From contig JBCCTX010000177.1 in NCBI GenBank assembly GCA_039197765.1, positions 1 through 15,929 of the forward strand: a DNA stretch of 15,929 bases, in the 5' to 3' direction. How positions within the stretch are numbered: the stretch's first letter is position 1; the number at the start of each line of letters is the position of its first letter. The translations under genes were made by a program, and so were the position numbers. A model generated the notes under the pieces. That model did not search any database and was not told where the DNA came from. It saw only the letters and a list, made by a program, of their open reading frames with translations. This DNA comes from JBCCTX01 sp039197765 (GTDB lineage: Bacteria; Bacteroidota; Bacteroidia; J057). This document shows positions 7,373 through 14,665 of the stretch, piece by piece.

Positions 7373-8260
7373 TCAATCTCCCACCAGGCTCTCCAGCGCC
7401 TCTTTCAACGCTGGATACGAAAATGCATATCCCCCCTTCTTAAGCGCTGCTGGAAGTACCTTCGTCCCTCCCCAAAATAGAATGGATCGTTCGCCAAAAA
7501 TCAGGTCGAGTCCAAACTTTGGAACAATAAAGGGATCAGGCCTCCCAAGCGACCTGGCTAAAGCGCGTGAAAATTCTTTTTGCTCTACCACCTCAGGTGC
7601 GACTAGGTTCACAGGTCCTTCTATCCCTTCCTTCTCTATGCAATAGCGTATTGCACCGATTTGGTCTTGTATGTGTATCCAGGGAAAGCCCTGTTTTCCC
7701 GAGCCAAATTTCCCTCCTAGAAACATCTTATAAGCAGTAGACATCAAGGGATATGCCCCCCCTTCATTGCCCAAGACGACTCCGGTTCTGAGTAGAACGG
7801 TTCTGCAATTGGCTGTTGAACCCACTTCTTCCCATTTTTTACATACTTCCGCCATAAAGTCGTCTCCGGGGGCGGAATCCTCTGATACTACTTCTTCTCG
7901 ATTCCCTCCATAGTATCCCACTGCCGAAGAAGAAATAAACACTTTCGGAGGGTTAGGGCTATTATTGATGAAGTCGACACAAGCCTGAGTAGGATGTATT
8001 CGGCTCTTGACCAATTCTCTCTTTCGGTCATCCGTCCATCGATCATCCGCAATAGAAGCACCCGCCAAATTCACTACTACGTCGTACAGCCCTATGGCTG
8101 GCGGCATACTCCTTCCATCCCATTGGCGATAGGAAACATAGCGGTTCTTAGACGTGCGATTGCTTCGAGATAAAATCGTTACAGTATGTTCGTCTTGGGT
8201 GAGAGATTGGACTAAGTGTTGCCCAATAAAACCTGTACCTCCTGTTATGAGAACTTTCAT
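7373..8260 (-). CDS. yfcH: TIGR01777-family epimerase / SDR protein
   Basis: Extended short-chain dehydrogenase-like protein of 295 aa, the normal length of the YfcH/TIGR01777 family. The N-terminus MKVLITGGTGFIG (GGTGFIG at 7-13) is the dinucleotide-binding loop. Further family pieces are VVVNLAGASI (61-70), FISSSAVGYYG (108-118), LLRTGVVLG (156-164) and FPWIHIQD (192-199). The C-terminal DUF1731 segment begins at about 241 (PDPFIVPKFGLDLIFGE) and ends in GYAFSYPALKEALESL. It is cytosolic with no signal peptide. The precise reaction is not established for the family; distant plant members include a chloroplast division factor. It converges on the creatininase gene across the repeat block and has repeat material upstream too. 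Confidence 0.92.
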   Translation of the reverse strand: MKVLITGGTGFIGQHLVQSLTQDEHTVTILSRSNRTSKNRYVSYRQWDGRSMPPAIGLYDVVVNLAGASIADDRWTDDRKRELVKSRIHPTQACVDFINNSPNPPKVFISSSAVGYYGGNREEVVSEDSAPGDDFMAEVCKKWEEVGSTANCRTVLLRTGVVLGNEGGAYPLMSTAYKMFLGGKFGSGKQGFPWIHIQDQIGAIRYCIEKEGIEGPVNLVAPEVVEQKEFSRALARSLGRPDPFIVPKFGLDLIFGERSILFWGGTKVLPAALKKGGYAFSYPALKEALESLVGD

Positions 8261-8319
8261 ATAGTATAAAATTACCTCTAATATAGTTGCAATTAGGTAA
8301 CTACAACAAGGTCTACTTG

Positions 8320-8455
8320 GTTTTGGGTTTGACGGTAGGATAGTTTATTAGTCCATAGTTTTTCAGTGTCTGTCACAATTCTTCATAAAAAGTCAGTGTC
8401 GAAAAGCGTTCAGGGTTTTTCAGCGTTTGTCCCTAAAATTCCGCGTCCTTCTGCC
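8320..8455. repeat. Third copy of the intergenic repeat family
   Basis: Same orientation as the right block: ttttgggttt...ggtaggatagtttattagtccatagttttTCAGTGTC, then tgtcacaattcttcataaaaagtcagTGTCGAAAAG, then a second shortened core (tttttcagcgtttgtccctaaaattccgcgtcc). It fills the space between the epimerase start and the end of the VOC gene. Divergence from the other copies is clearly higher than between the two inverted arms. Confidence 0.7.
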
Positions 8456-8471
8456 TCCCTCATAAATCGAC

Positions 8472-8855
8472 CTACTCAGGCGGCGCATAGCGCACCAAAT
8501 CAATCCCTACGCCATTAGGATCTACAATGGCAAAGTGCCGATCTCCCCAAGGTTCATCTCTCAGTTCAATGTTGATTTCCACGTCCTTCTTTTTTATCGC
8601 TTGATACAGCGTATTTACATCCTCTATTTCTATGGTCAAGTAAATCCCCTTTCCTTCAAAGGGAGGCTGAAATAGGGCTTGTTGGCTTGGGTGATTAGGA
8701 AGCAAAAAGGAAAGCTCAAATGCCTGATCTGGCGTGTGCATGAGCAAATAGAAATCGTTTTCAAAGCTTACCCCGAAGCCTAAGATTTCCGTGTAGAATT
8801 GCTTGCTTTCTTGAAGGTTAGAAGTGATAATTCCCGCATTGAGTTTCATTTTCAT
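8472..8855 (-). CDS. VOC-family (glyoxalase/bleomycin-resistance-like) protein
   Basis: Small single-unit VOC-superfamily protein with the paired beta-alpha-beta-beta-beta modules. Module one starts at MKLNAGIITSNLQESKQFYTE, with FYTEILGFGVSFE typical of the first strand-helix. Module two contains GIYLTIEIEDVNTLYQAIKKK and ends in the classic WGDRHFAIVDPNGVGIDLV. Metal-ligand positions cannot be assigned safely. I chose the ATG at 8855 (MKMKLNAG); an upstream ATG at 8876 adds seven residues and one at 8849 removes two. It follows the AraC gene on the same strand by 73 bases with no visible terminator, so it may be the last gene of the MerR-AraC operon. Its substrate is unknown; family roles range from detoxification to antibiotic binding. 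Confidence 0.85.
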   Translation of the reverse strand: MKMKLNAGIITSNLQESKQFYTEILGFGVSFENDFYLLMHTPDQAFELSFLLPNHPSQQALFQPPFEGKGIYLTIEIEDVNTLYQAIKKKDVEINIELRDEPWGDRHFAIVDPNGVGIDLVRYAPPE

Positions 8856-8928
8856 AGATATTTTATGGTGTAACATGAAAACAAATTTCGATGCCTATCA
8901 CAGAGATTCCTTGTAAAAAACGGACATA

Positions 8929-9741
8929 TTAGTCAAGTGCTTCGGTGGGGGTTTTACCATATAGGTGCTTGAATTCCTTTACAAAGTGAGCCTGATCGTA
9001 GTAGCCCAGGTCAAAGAAGAGCTTGTTCTTGCGGAGGCTTTCCCGGCTAGGTTTGGCTTTTAACAGCGTTTGAAACCGAACAATCTTACAGAAAGACTTG
9101 GGACTATCTCCGATGTAGAACTGAAAGTACCTGCGAAGTTGGCGAGGACTTAGCCCAATGTCCAGGTCTTTTGCTAGATGAAGGTTCCCATATTGGTTGA
9201 GGATGACTTCCAAAGCGCGAAACACACGAGAATCGATTTGAGGAGAATGGCCCGACAGGTACCTACGAAACCAAGCGTCTAAGGCTTGAATACATGCTGG
9301 AAAGGAAGGAAAGAGGCTTCCCAATTCCGTGATCGGTTGAGTAAATGTAGGCGAAACCAGGTGGAGTGCTTCAAAACGGTTCGTCAGTTCGGAGGCATCT
9401 ACCTGGAAAAGGAGCGGGAATGCCATTGGGAAAAAGCGAATCCCCATATAGTGAAAGGTTGATCCAAGGGAAAAAAGAGTATGTGCGTTGGAAAAGCCCA
9501 TAATATAGGCATTTTCGGGTGTCTGAGCTTGCCAAAGGACATCTATACAGCCATCGGCTACTACCTGGTAGGAAAAGGACTCCTTCAAGGGTTCAGTTGT
9601 TTTCAACTCCCAATAACAATAAATCCAAGAGGCAACTTCTGGATGGGGGAGGGCTTCCTGATATCGGACGTCTTGGACAGCTCCCCTCAGGCTGGGTTGG
9701 ATAGGGGTAAAGTGAGACTGTAATATGTGTAGTCCCTTCAC
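8929..9741 (-). CDS. AraC-family transcriptional regulator
   Basis: 270-aa protein with a non-standard N-terminal sensor region (about 1-160) and an AraC-type double helix-turn-helix at the C-terminus. The first helix pair is around 187-208 (LAKDLDIGLSPRQLRRYFQ). The second is around 240-262 (FFDLGYYDQAHFVKEFKHLYG), ending with the usual GKTP. The N-terminus with PHPEVASWIYCYWEL and VVADGCIDVLW resembles the DUF6597 sensor domain common in Bacteroidota AraC proteins. The start is GTG at 9741, and GTGA overlaps the stop of the upstream MerR gene by four bases, indicating translational coupling. Having two regulators in one operon suggests a shared signal or a cascade. The VOC gene downstream may be a target or partner. 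Confidence 0.9.
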   Translation of the reverse strand: MKGLHILQSHFTPIQPSLRGAVQDVRYQEALPHPEVASWIYCYWELKTTEPLKESFSYQVVADGCIDVLWQAQTPENAYIMGFSNAHTLFSLGSTFHYMGIRFFPMAFPLLFQVDASELTNRFEALHLVSPTFTQPITELGSLFPSFPACIQALDAWFRRYLSGHSPQIDSRVFRALEVILNQYGNLHLAKDLDIGLSPRQLRRYFQFYIGDSPKSFCKIVRFQTLLKAKPSRESLRKNKLFFDLGYYDQAHFVKEFKHLYGKTPTEALD

Positions 9742-10124
9742 TTAATCGTCCCTTTTTGTATATGCTCCTTGCAGTTGCCAGGACAGGTATGGACTAGGTC
9801 GCTCAACTTGACCTGAAGTTCTTGTAAGGCTTGAATTTTATTTTTTACTTGTTCGATCTTCTGATTGAATACTCCTGAGATGGATTCACAGGTGAGGTTT
9901 TGCTCCTCTTCCAGGTCCAATAAAAGCTGGATTTCCTTGAGGCTAAAGCCCAAGTTTTTGACCGATTTGATTAAAAATAGCCTTGCCAGTACTTCCTCGC
10001 TGTACGTTCTGTAATTACCAGTAGTTCTTCCGTTTTCCTCTAAGGAAATCAAGCCAATCTTTTCATACCACCGCAGGGTATCGGGTGTAAATCCGGTGAG
10101 CCGAGACACTTCTCCTATGCGCAT
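9738..10124 (-). CDS. MerR-family regulator of the heavy-metal type
   Basis: 128-aa MerR-family protein. The winged helix DNA-binding domain is IGEVSRLTGFTPDTLRWYEKIGLI (about 3-26), followed by RTTGNYRTYSEE and LARLFLIKSVKNLGFSLKEIQLLL. A dimerisation helix (about 85-112) follows. Cysteines fall at 79 (LTCESI), 114 and 118 (CPGNC), close to the metal ligands of ZntR/PbrR/MerR proteins (Cys79 and Cys114 in ZntR). This suggests a thiophilic-metal effector, but the usual longer metal loop is short here. The frame stays open upstream to 10247, but the ATG at 10124 (MRIGEVSRLTG) is the family start, and a longer version would overlap the divergent gene. A MerR-type dyad is 27 bases upstream. Cotranscribed with the AraC gene through a 4-base overlap. 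Confidence 0.9.
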   Translation of the reverse strand: MRIGEVSRLTGFTPDTLRWYEKIGLISLEENGRTTGNYRTYSEEVLARLFLIKSVKNLGFSLKEIQLLLDLEEEQNLTCESISGVFNQKIEQVKNKIQALQELQVKLSDLVHTCPGNCKEHIQKGTIK

Positions 10125-10150
10125 ATGAGGAAATATTCTTATTGATGAAA

Positions 10151-10170
10151 CCTTAGAGCATACTCCAGGG
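10151..10170. promoter_or_regulatory. MerR-like operator dyad between divergent genes
   Basis: CCTTAGAG (10151-10158), CATA, CTCCAGGG (10163-10170): 8+4+8 bases with six of eight half-site positions complementary. The layout and half-site wording match operators of metal-type MerR regulators, which sit in a stretched promoter spacer. I could not pick out convincing -35/-10 hexamers on either side, so which of the two divergent genes is controlled is open; both could be. Confidence 0.5.
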
Positions 10171-10197
10171 CGTAAGCTCAGAGTAAAATACAGAATT

Positions 10198-10611
10198 ATG
10201 CGAATGCTATCAATCTTATCTATGATCCTTATGGCTGTCACCCACAATTCTTTTGCACAATCTTCTGAAGACGCTGAATCAAATATGTCTTCTCAACCCT
10301 TGGTATGCAAACTTTCTGAACCTGAATTACGCAAGCGAAAAGCTACGTTGCAAAAAGAGGTATTCAGTAGAATTCACAAAGTAGAAGAGCTAGAAACTGG
10401 GTACAGGTTGTATTTTCCCGATGACCAAGAATTTGTCCTCAAATTGATGGATTTTATACTGGCTGAGCGAACATGCTGTCCCTTTTTCCAGTTTGAACTG
10501 GGCTTGGGGACATATAATTCGGGTATTTGGTTGGGTATAACTGGAACAGGCGAAGTAAAGGAAATGCTGCTGGGTTTGATTGAAGAATGGAAGGAAGCCC
10601 AGGAACCTTAG
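10198..10611 (+). CDS. Small CCPFF-motif protein, putative metal-linked
   Basis: 137-aa protein. The core (about 30-137) has VCKLSEPELRKRKATLQKEV, then LETGYRLYFP, then ILAERTCCPFFQFEL (88-101), then IWLGITGTGEVKEML. Cysteines are at 37, 93 and 94. This layout (an early Cys, an ELxxR helix, E-R-x-C-C-P-F) is one I associate with small uncharacterised proteins often found near MerR-type or metal genes; that is memory, not a search. The N-terminus (MRMLSILSMILMAVTHNSFAQ) looks like a signal peptide ending in the Bacteroidota-style FAQ, which would export it. An internal ATG at 10285 (MSSQPLVCKL) gives the cytosolic form. It is divergent from the MerR gene across the dyad at 10151-10170 and ends 2 bases from the convergent channel gene. 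Possible role: binding of a soft metal. Confidence 0.75.
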   Translation: MRMLSILSMILMAVTHNSFAQSSEDAESNMSSQPLVCKLSEPELRKRKATLQKEVFSRIHKVEELETGYRLYFPDDQEFVLKLMDFILAERTCCPFFQFELGLGTYNSGIWLGITGTGEVKEMLLGLIEEWKEAQEP

Positions 10612-10613
10612 GG

Positions 10614-11324
10614 CTACTCCTCATGATTATGCCTAATATACTTCTCCACCACCACCGCAGTAAGAATCACCAGGTAAAACTGCCCCATCATTCCGATGAA
10701 GATGGTGGCTCGTTGAGCAACTGGGGTTAGGGGGTAGATATCTCCATAGCCTACCGTGAGGAGGGTGATAAAGCTGAAGTAAATTAAAGAATCAAAGGTA
10801 GGTTCAGGATGGTTGGTGTCCATCTTTAGTCCATGAAAGGAACCGGGGGTTGAAAGTTCAATGGCAAGTAGGATAAAAAAGCCAATTAAGCCAATGGAAA
10901 TGAAGCCATTCATTAAGCCAAATATTACATGGTTGTTTACCCGTTCCGCCTTCCAGACTTGTAAGATGATTTCCCAAGCAACAATAGTAAAAAAGAGAAA
11001 ATTAATTCCCAATCTCACGTATGAAATCTCAGTAATTTGATCCGGAATTTGGAAAATCTCCAGGCCGAATATAAAAAGAGAGATTCCAAAAATACTCAGT
11101 TGTAGGCGCAGTAAGTTTTTTTTCTTAGAGATGAGGAGAATTCCGGTGAGTAAATTAATTCGAATGAGGATGGGGTAAAAAATGGACTGAAAAATTTCGT
11201 GGGTGACAAATAAGGAACCAAAGAGGAAGGCGATAATACAGGAGAAATACAGTTCGAAGCGATACTGATAGAGTTCTTCATATAAGTTTTGCCAAATTCC
11301 TGTATGTTCATGTGAAATTCCCAT
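10614..11324 (-). CDS. Potassium channel family protein
   Basis: 236-aa membrane protein with about six hydrophobic segments (about 25-41, 50-66, 76-92, 102-122, 135-156 and 203-227). The pore loop lies between the last two: FDSLIYFSFITLLTVGYGD, with the K+ selectivity filter TVGYGD at 190-195, an intact signature of the Ion_trans_2 (PF07885) pore. The segment before the pore lacks a row of spaced arginines, so a voltage sensor is unlikely. There is no C-terminal RCK/TrkA domain, since the protein stops soon after the last helix (VVVEKYIRHNHEE). It begins 5 bases after the bestrophin gene stop, so the two are almost surely one operon, and it ends tail-to-tail with the CCPFF gene. Confidence 0.9.
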   Translation of the reverse strand: MGISHEHTGIWQNLYEELYQYRFELYFSCIIAFLFGSLFVTHEIFQSIFYPILIRINLLTGILLISKKKNLLRLQLSIFGISLFIFGLEIFQIPDQITEISYVRLGINFLFFTIVAWEIILQVWKAERVNNHVIFGLMNGFISIGLIGFFILLAIELSTPGSFHGLKMDTNHPEPTFDSLIYFSFITLLTVGYGDIYPLTPVAQRATIFIGMMGQFYLVILTAVVVEKYIRHNHEE

Positions 11325-11329
11325 ATCTG

Positions 11330-12352
11330 TTACAACATAATATCCATTTCCCCTACAGGTTGAAGGGGTTCAGGAAGGTTTGTTTCATCCAACATCTGGC
11401 GAATATCAATCTCTATTCCTCTTGCCATTGAGGTAATGGGTACATCATTATAGAGTCCTTCAAAGGGATTTTCACTGTAATCTCCAATCCGCTCCATCAT
11501 CCAGAATACCCACGAAGCTACTACCGAAAATGGGATAGCTGCCCAGATCCACTCTTTCGATCCTAGGCTAGAAAAGAGATCAATCATGCCGAAGGGAAGT
11601 AAAAGGATAAACAGCACAATAAAGAAAAAGGTAACAGTGGCGTATTGACGGGGAAAAGGGAAATTCTTAATGCGTTCAGCTTTTCCCTGAAGCGTATACA
11701 TTTCGGTAATCATATTTTGTAGTTCCAGGTGACGAAAATGTTCAATAATTCCTTCTCTGCGGAGTTTCATCAGATGTTTACTTTGTAAACTTAATAGATG
11801 GGAAGCTTTATTGCCTTTTTGCATGACATAGCTATATGCTTCTGGATCGAGGTAGGGTTTCAACTGTTCAAATTGGGATTCATGAAACTTCACGCCTGCT
11901 AGTTCTCGAAAATGCATATCCTGTTTCGTATCGTGTTCCCAGGCTTTTTGTTTACGAAGCTGAATGGTCAATGCATACAACCAGGCTACATGCCTGTGAA
12001 CAAAGGCCTTTCTCATTTCAAATAACGCTTCTTCGCTTCTGGGATCAAGAGCTTCATCATTGCTAACAAAGTCCCGAATCATAACGGTAAAGGATCGGGA
12101 GGTATTGACAATTCCTCCCCATATTTTTCTTCCTTCCCATAATCGCTCATAGGAAGAATTGTTTTTAAAACCCGTGTAAAAGGCTACAGCAATGCCAATC
12201 AAGGAAATGGGTTGCCAGGGGATAGATAGGGCATCCCATTCAAAGAAATAATACAGTGTAACGGGAAGCAAACTCCAAATAAGGAAACGAAAAATGTATT
12301 TTTTCTGCCAATTGATAGTCTGCCATAGCGTAAATCGTTTGCCTGCTTGCAT
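11330..12352 (-). CDS. Bestrophin-like anion channel (RFP-TM family)
   Basis: 340-aa inner-membrane protein of the bacterial bestrophin family (PF01062-like), pentameric channels for chloride or other anions. Recognisable pieces are the N-terminal segment with PISLIGIAVAFYTGFKNNSSYERLWEGRK (about 48-76), IWGGIVNTSR, the helix LFILLLPFGMIDLF and the C-terminal ERIGDYSENPFEGLYND (287-303) followed by RGIEIDIRQML. The signature and length are normal for bacterial homologues. Four hydrophobic helices are visible, two near the N-terminus and two around 233-285. ATG at 12352. The K+ channel gene follows at once (5 bases), suggesting joint control of anion and potassium flow, for example in osmotic or membrane-potential adjustment. 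The upstream neighbour (99 bases away, same strand) is a protein of unknown function. Confidence 0.92.
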   Translation of the reverse strand: MQAGKRFTLWQTINWQKKYIFRFLIWSLLPVTLYYFFEWDALSIPWQPISLIGIAVAFYTGFKNNSSYERLWEGRKIWGGIVNTSRSFTVMIRDFVSNDEALDPRSEEALFEMRKAFVHRHVAWLYALTIQLRKQKAWEHDTKQDMHFRELAGVKFHESQFEQLKPYLDPEAYSYVMQKGNKASHLLSLQSKHLMKLRREGIIEHFRHLELQNMITEMYTLQGKAERIKNFPFPRQYATVTFFFIVLFILLLPFGMIDLFSSLGSKEWIWAAIPFSVVASWVFWMMERIGDYSENPFEGLYNDVPITSMARGIEIDIRQMLDETNLPEPLQPVGEMDIML

Positions 12353-12451
12353 GTAGGGTCTATGTTACGGGTTTTGGGTTGAAGTATTAGGTCTAATCGT
12401 GCATAAATCTGGCTTCCTCTCTCTATTCTGATCCCTTCGCTCTCACTACCC

Positions 12452-13258
12452 TTACGTCCAGACCACAATAGATCGAAACCCGACAAGGTCCCCGTCAGCC
12501 CCTACCCCTACTACGAAGGTTGGGTGCTCAGCTGAAACATTAATATTATAGTCTTCTCCCAACACAATTACAGTAAGCTGGGTCAAATGAGTCTTCATCA
12601 GGTCAACAATAGCTTGGGCTTGCCCATCTAAGTCAAAGGAGAAATGAATATCGACAAAGTTTTTCAAGATTTCTTCAGCAGGACGAAATCTTTCAACTTT
12701 TTCAGCAGGATTATTAAGATCCAACGTCATGGTGGCTGCGAAGGATTCAGGGCTAAGGGTTTGAATATTAGCTTGCTGATAGAAGGCCTGGATGGGTTCA
12801 CTTGCCTCAGACCCCAAATCGTCGAAAAACAAATTATCTGTCAAAGCAGCTATCTCTTCAGATAGTTGGAGACTGGAAAGCATAGGGGTTGAACTTGCTA
12901 CGCGGAGGAGTTGTTGACTAAATGCATAAGCTGCTGGATGTGCCTGGGATATACGTTGCTTGGTTTGAGCTGAGAATTCAGAATGAATCTCAAAATGCGG
13001 AAAGATCGCATCCTCAATGAATGTTATTCCTCTTTCGATCACGTCTCTCGTTACCCGGGATCGGGGCCTATCTTCTAGCTGACGTAGGAAGGAATAAAAG
13101 AATTCTAGGAAATTTCGCTTTACTTCGGAGGGCTCTGCCTCAACCAGTTTCTTCAAATCCCTTCGACTTACTATGCCATCTTCTCCCCCTGCAGTTAGGA
13201 GCTTATCACGAGTCTCATGTAAAATATCCCGAAGGTTTTGTAGGGTAATTTCTGCCAT
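12452..13258 (-). CDS. Uncharacterised protein with nuclease A inhibitor-like C-terminus
   Basis: 268-aa soluble protein without signal peptide or membrane segment. The N-terminal part (1-90) is helical and charged, with AGGEDGIVSRRDLKKL (about 23-38). A second helical part covers 90-170. The last 45 residues (LTVIVLGEDYN... FVVGVGADGDLVGFRSIVVWT split by a loop) strongly recall by eye the end of NuiA-type nuclease A inhibitors (PF07924), which finish V-Y-V-V-G-x-T-x-x-G-x-L-A-G-L-x-T-x-x-V-E-T. The final WT replaces the usual ET. The bulk of the protein is not NuiA-like, so inhibition of a nuclease is only a hypothesis. ATG at 13258. It is upstream of the channel pair on the same strand with a 99-base gap and may be independent of it. 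Confidence 0.7.
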   Translation of the reverse strand: MAEITLQNLRDILHETRDKLLTAGGEDGIVSRRDLKKLVEAEPSEVKRNFLEFFYSFLRQLEDRPRSRVTRDVIERGITFIEDAIFPHFEIHSEFSAQTKQRISQAHPAAYAFSQQLLRVASSTPMLSSLQLSEEIAALTDNLFFDDLGSEASEPIQAFYQQANIQTLSPESFAATMTLDLNNPAEKVERFRPAEEILKNFVDIHFSFDLDGQAQAIVDLMKTHLTQLTVIVLGEDYNINVSAEHPTFVVGVGADGDLVGFRSIVVWT

Positions 13259-13520
13259 CTGAAAGTTGTACTGAGTAGTGGAGGATAGGCCAGAGTATCT
13301 CCTGCTTCAAATAAATTGATAAAAGCAAGATAGCACTTTTCCCTAAAATTATGCGATGCTCGAATTTTGGATAAAGCCTGCAAAAGAAAATTTTCCTTTA
13401 AAAAATTCTTCACATATTGACCTTTTTGTTTACCTTGTAGCTGTGTTATGTCAAAGGGCAAAGGGTCCCGGTATATGAGAAATACCAGGATTACATGTAA
13501 CACCATTTAATCATTTACCT
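13259..13520. other. Intergenic region between divergent genes
   Basis: 262 bases separating the - strand NuiA-like gene from the + strand VOC gene. A 103-codon open frame on the - strand overlaps the next gene and has no recognisable protein character, so I do not call it. A hairpin CCCGGTAT/ATACCAGG (13467-13474 and 13482-13489, seven of eight paired, 7-base loop) lies about 30 bases upstream of the VOC start and could be a leader structure. No perfect TAnnTTTG box was found on either strand. Confidence 0.4.
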
Positions 13521-13949
13521 ATGCCTTCAATTCACACCTACCTCAGCTTCAACGGCGACTGCGCCGAAGCCTTCAACTTTTACAAACAGATTTTTGGTGG
13601 CGAATTCCAAAGTATTAGCACCTTTGGTGAAATGCCTCCTAACCCTCAGTATCCTATTGCTGAGAAAGATAAGCACCTCCTCATGCATGTAAGCCTACCC
13701 ATTGGAGATTCCGTGCTCATGGGAAGCGATAGCATTGAAAGCTTTGGCCTGACAAGTCCAGGTAATAATTTCTCCCTCTCCATAAATGTAGATAGCAGAG
13801 AAGAAGCCGATCGTGTCCACAAAGCCCTCTCTGAAGGAGGTGCTGTTACCATGCCCATGAATGAAACTTTTTGGGGTTCTTACTTTGGAAGCCTCAAAGA
13901 CAAGTTTGGAATCCAATGGATGGTGAGCTTTGACTTGGCGAAAGGGTAG
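13521..13949 (+). CDS. PhnB-like VOC-family protein
   Basis: 142-aa protein matching the PhnB/YjdN subgroup of the VOC superfamily (often annotated as 3-demethylubiquinone-9 3-methyltransferase-like by old naming). Hallmarks are IHTYLSFNGDCAEAFNFYKQIFGGEF at the start, then HLLMHVSLPIGDSVLMGSDS in the middle, then SINVDSREEADRVHKALSEGG, and the diagnostic WGSYFGSLKDKFGIQWMVSF near the end. Cytosolic, no signal peptide, ATG start. The reaction is unknown for most members. It is the first of three + strand genes but is separated from the SRPBCC gene by 85 bases containing repeat-family fragments. Confidence 0.92.
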   Translation: MPSIHTYLSFNGDCAEAFNFYKQIFGGEFQSISTFGEMPPNPQYPIAEKDKHLLMHVSLPIGDSVLMGSDSIESFGLTSPGNNFSLSINVDSREEADRVHKALSEGGAVTMPMNETFWGSYFGSLKDKFGIQWMVSFDLAKG

Positions 13950-13950
13950 A

Positions 13951-14022
13951 TTAGTCCGTGGTCTGTAGTAACCTTTTGATAATAGATCAAAGTACGCTAC
14001 CGACCACCGACTTATAAACCAC
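13951..14022. repeat. Short fragments of the intergenic repeat family
   Basis: ttagtccgtggtctgtagtaa (21 bases from 13951, in the right-block orientation) is followed by ctaccgaccaccgacttataaacc (from 13997, opposite orientation). The words are the same GGACTAY/CCGACTAY heptads as in the large blocks, though much shorter. Between them TTTGAT-aatag-ATCAAA forms a 6-bp inverted repeat. The fragment occupies the leader of the SRPBCC gene. Confidence 0.45.
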
Positions 14023-14034
14023 TAATCACACTGT

Positions 14035-14643
14035 ATGAAAGTTTTAAAAGGAATCCTTATTGTATTGGTCATATTGATCGCAATTCCCTTGATTGCTGCG
14101 ATCTTTGTGTCCAAAGACCTGAATTATGAACAATCAGTCGAGATTGAAGCCCCTATTGATCACGTTTGGGAACAAGTAAATAGCCTACAGGATATGGATA
14201 AATGGAGCCCGTGGAACGAGTACGATCCCAATATGGAGAAGGAATGGTCAGGCGCAGAGGGTTCTGTGGGATCTACACAATCCTGGGTGAGCGATCACGA
14301 GAATGTAGGAGTTGGGAGCCAAACTATAGCTAAGGTTGAAGCGCCTAATTTAATGGAGACCGACTTGAAATTCATGACGCCTTTTGAAAGTGTTGCCAAG
14401 GCACACGTAAAGCTCGATGAGATGGCCGAAGGGACCAAAGTTACTTGGGGCTTCGAAAGTGAAATGCCATATCCTTTCAACCTGATGAAGGTATTCGTGG
14501 ACTTCGATGCGGCTATGGATAAGGATTTTGGAATAGGGTTGGGAAAACTCAAGGCGATTGCAGAATCTACCCTTCCTACTCCAGAACCCGCAGTGGAAGA
14601 ATTGGAAGTTGAAGGAGAGGCAGAAGCTTCAGATTCTGAGTAA
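14035..14643 (+). CDS. Membrane-anchored SRPBCC (START-like) protein
   Basis: 202-aa protein with one N-terminal transmembrane segment (about 5-27, LKGILIVLVILIAIPLIAAIF) and a soluble polyketide cyclase/dehydrase-type SRPBCC domain. The domain begins EQSVEIEAPIDHVWEQVNSLQDMDKWSPWNEYDPN (about 36-70) with the typical PI-x-x-VW and W-SPW pattern, and continues with VTWGFESEMPYPFNLMKVF. The fold has a deep hydrophobic pocket for a lipid-like ligand; the ligand is unknown. The C-terminal tail (about 180-202) is very acidic and low-complexity (EELEVEGEAEASDSE). Orientation probably places the domain outside the cytoplasm, though no signal cleavage site is evident. ATG start. A strong terminator hairpin follows at 14666-14698. 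Confidence 0.88.
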   Translation: MKVLKGILIVLVILIAIPLIAAIFVSKDLNYEQSVEIEAPIDHVWEQVNSLQDMDKWSPWNEYDPNMEKEWSGAEGSVGSTQSWVSDHENVGVGSQTIAKVEAPNLMETDLKFMTPFESVAKAHVKLDEMAEGTKVTWGFESEMPYPFNLMKVFVDFDAAMDKDFGIGLGKLKAIAESTLPTPEPAVEELEVEGEAEASDSE

Positions 14644-14656
14644 TAGAAGGAATTTG

Positions 14657-14664
14657 TACATTTG
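14657..14664 (+). promoter_or_regulatory. TACATTTG box, possible -7 element for rnhB
   Basis: A perfect TAnnTTTG match just after the SRPBCC stop. A matching TTG at the right distance upstream is not clear (only TTC near 14634), so it is a weak promoter candidate. If used, transcription would start near 14671, inside the adjacent hairpin. Confidence 0.3.
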
Positions 14665-14665
14665 A

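Noticed and set aside
10125..10247. Longer MerR start at 10247
   Set aside because: The extra 41 residues are unlike MerR proteins, cover the operator dyad and overlap the divergent gene.
13195..13506. 103-codon - strand frame upstream of the NuiA-like gene
   Set aside because: It overlaps that gene by more than 60 bases in another frame and shows no domain, signal peptide or conserved pattern.
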